DNA of 64,000 nt, taken from Duganella radicis (GTDB taxonomy: Bacteria; Pseudomonadota; Gammaproteobacteria; Burkholderiales; Burkholderiaceae_D). The notes beneath the pieces are model-generated. The model saw only the letters and a list, made by a program, of their open reading frames with translations, was not told the DNA's origin and ran no database searches. Location: NCBI RefSeq assembly GCF_009720825.1, contig NZ_WNKY01000005.1:62001-126000 (forward strand), given 5' to 3'. Shown here piece by piece: positions 63,050-64,000 of this stretch. A program made the translations under genes and the position numbers. The first letter of the stretch is position 1, and each line of letters starts with the position of its first letter.

Positions 63050-64000
63050 GTAGTTTTCAATTCGGTGTATTTATCGAACGCGTGCAGCGACTTGTCGCGG
63101 CCATTGCCGGACTGTTTATAGCCGCCAAACGGCACCGTGATATCGTCGCCGTCGTACTGATTGACGTGCACCGTACCGGCTCTCAATGCGCGCGAGGTCT
63201 GGATCGCCTTGCTCAGATCCGCCGTCCACACGGCCGCGTGCAAGCCGTACTGCGTGGCGTTGGCCTGCCGCACCGCCTCCTGCACATCGGTAAAGCTCAG
63301 CACCGACAGCACCGGCCCGAAGATCTCTTCACGCGCGATGGTCATGTTGCTGTCCACCTGATCGAACAGCGTCGGCTCGACATAATAGCCGCCGGTTTCC
63401 GTGCGCGCCTGCTTGCCGCCCGCCAGCAAACGCGCGCCTCCGCTCTTGCCGGCTTCGATGTAGCCCATCACCGTCTTCAACTGCGTGGCGTCGACAATCG
63501 CGCCCATGACGGTGCTTTCGTCCAACGGATCGGCCGGCGCGTAATTCGGCACCAGCGCCAGCGCCTTCTCGACAAAGCGGTCCTTGATCGACGCCTCCAC
63601 GAATAGGCGCGAAGGTGCATTGCAGCTCTCACCTTGGTTGAAGAAAATGGAGCCGATCGCCGACTCCACCGCCGCATCCAGGTCCGGGCAATCCGCGCAC
63701 ACGATGTTGGCCGACTTGCCGCCCAGCTCCGTCCACGCCCGCTTGAGGTTCGATTGTCCCGCCATCTGCATGATCTGCTTGCCCACACGGGTGGAACCGG
63801 TAAAGCCGATGCAATCCACATCCATATGCAGCGCCAGCGCCGCCCCAGCCTCCGCGCCATAACCCGGCAGCACATTGAACACGCCCGATGGCACACCCGC
63901 TTCCAGCGCAAGCTCTGCCAGCCGCAGCGCCGTCAACGGCGATTTCTCGGACGGCTTGAGCACCACGCTGTTCCCGGCAGCCAGCGCGGGGGCGATCTTC
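63031..64000 (-). CDS. puuC: aldehyde dehydrogenase, PuuC-like (5' end outside window)
   Basis: The frame runs off the window end with no start, so this is the C-terminal two thirds (about 323 residues). NSVVLKPSEKSPLTALRLAEL, FTGSTRVGKQIMQMAG, the general base Glu in WTELGGKSANIV and the catalytic Cys in FFNQGESCNAPSRL are intact, as is EEIFGPVLSVLSF. With GS-like ligases downstream it fits gamma-glutamyl-gamma-aminobutyraldehyde dehydrogenase, which is inferred from context. It is the first visible gene of the cluster and overlaps the next by 19 bp. Confidence 0.9.
   Translation of the reverse strand, partial: KIAPALAAGNSVVLKPSEKSPLTALRLAELALEAGVPSGVFNVLPGYGAEAGAALALHMDVDCIGFTGSTRVGKQIMQMAGQSNLKRAWTELGGKSANIVCADCPDLDAAVESAIGSIFFNQGESCNAPSRLFVEASIKDRFVEKALALVPNYAPADPLDESTVMGAIVDATQLKTVMGYIEAGKSGGARLLAGGKQARTETGGYYVEPTLFDQVDSNMTIAREEIFGPVLSVLSFTDVQEAVRQANATQYGLHAAVWTADLSKAIQTSRALRAGTVHVNQYDGDDITVPFGGYKQSGNGRDKSLHAFDKYTELKTTWIQIG

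Overview
The window reads as a chromosomal segment of a high-GC betaproteobacterium of the order Burkholderiales, most like the Oxalobacteraceae (Massilia, Duganella, Janthinobacterium group). The basis is the protein sequences plus gene neighbourhoods known from Burkholderiales: pgk-pyk-fba-purC-purE-purK-sua5, recA-recX-sucC-sucD, and purM-permease-hda-HAD-pcnB-folK-panB. No tRNA, rRNA, CRISPR array, insertion sequence or prophage was seen. The genus is an inference.

Layout. 1-3.3 kb is a small accessory stretch: a truncated gene, a DUF4034-like secreted protein, an unrecognised lipoprotein-like gene, an AT-rich lipoprotein gene and an orphan MNT nucleotidyltransferase antitoxin. 3.3-9.8 kb holds a hemerythrin-PdxH fusion, a cyclopropane fatty acid synthase-like gene, msrA, a flavin reductase, gcdH and a chemotaxis receptor. 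10-13.9 kb carries ompW and two secreted lipoprotein esterases. 13.9-21.7 kb is a minus-strand block for glycolysis and purine synthesis. 21.7-28.1 kb holds azlCD, a zf-CHCC protein, a YheT-type hydrolase, bepA, moaC and a PilZ protein. 28.2-33.5 kb holds a pilin gene with a good sigma-54 promoter, an FHA protein, sucCD, recX and recA with a LexA box. 33.6-38.2 kb is a two-component system joined to a two-subunit sodium/solute symporter. 38.3-44.3 kb is a run of three S9 peptidases. 44.4-49.1 kb holds a PPi-type phosphofructokinase, a head-to-head HigA/HigB pair, a small secreted protein and a large lipoprotein joining cadherin-like repeats to an intradiol dioxygenase-like domain. 49.1-55.7 kb is the conserved purM to panB block. 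55.7-64 kb is a minus-strand cluster of polyamine-type catabolic genes (aldehyde dehydrogenase, two glutamine synthetase-like ligases, class III aminotransferase) that ends in a large SF1 helicase.

How the genes work together. Lower glycolysis (Fba, Pgk, Pyk, plus a PPi-type Pfk) and succinyl-CoA synthetase serve central carbon flow. PurC, PurE, PurK and PurM serve IMP synthesis. PanB and FolK feed CoA and folate, and PdxH makes PLP. The puu/spu-like cluster would open polyamines to the TCA cycle. The most unusual items are the hemerythrin-PdxH fusion, the divergent HigA/HigB locus whose inverted repeat covers both the higA -10 box and its ribosome binding site, the cadherin-like/dioxygenase lipoprotein, the three tandem S9 peptidases, and the helicase at the end of the polyamine cluster.
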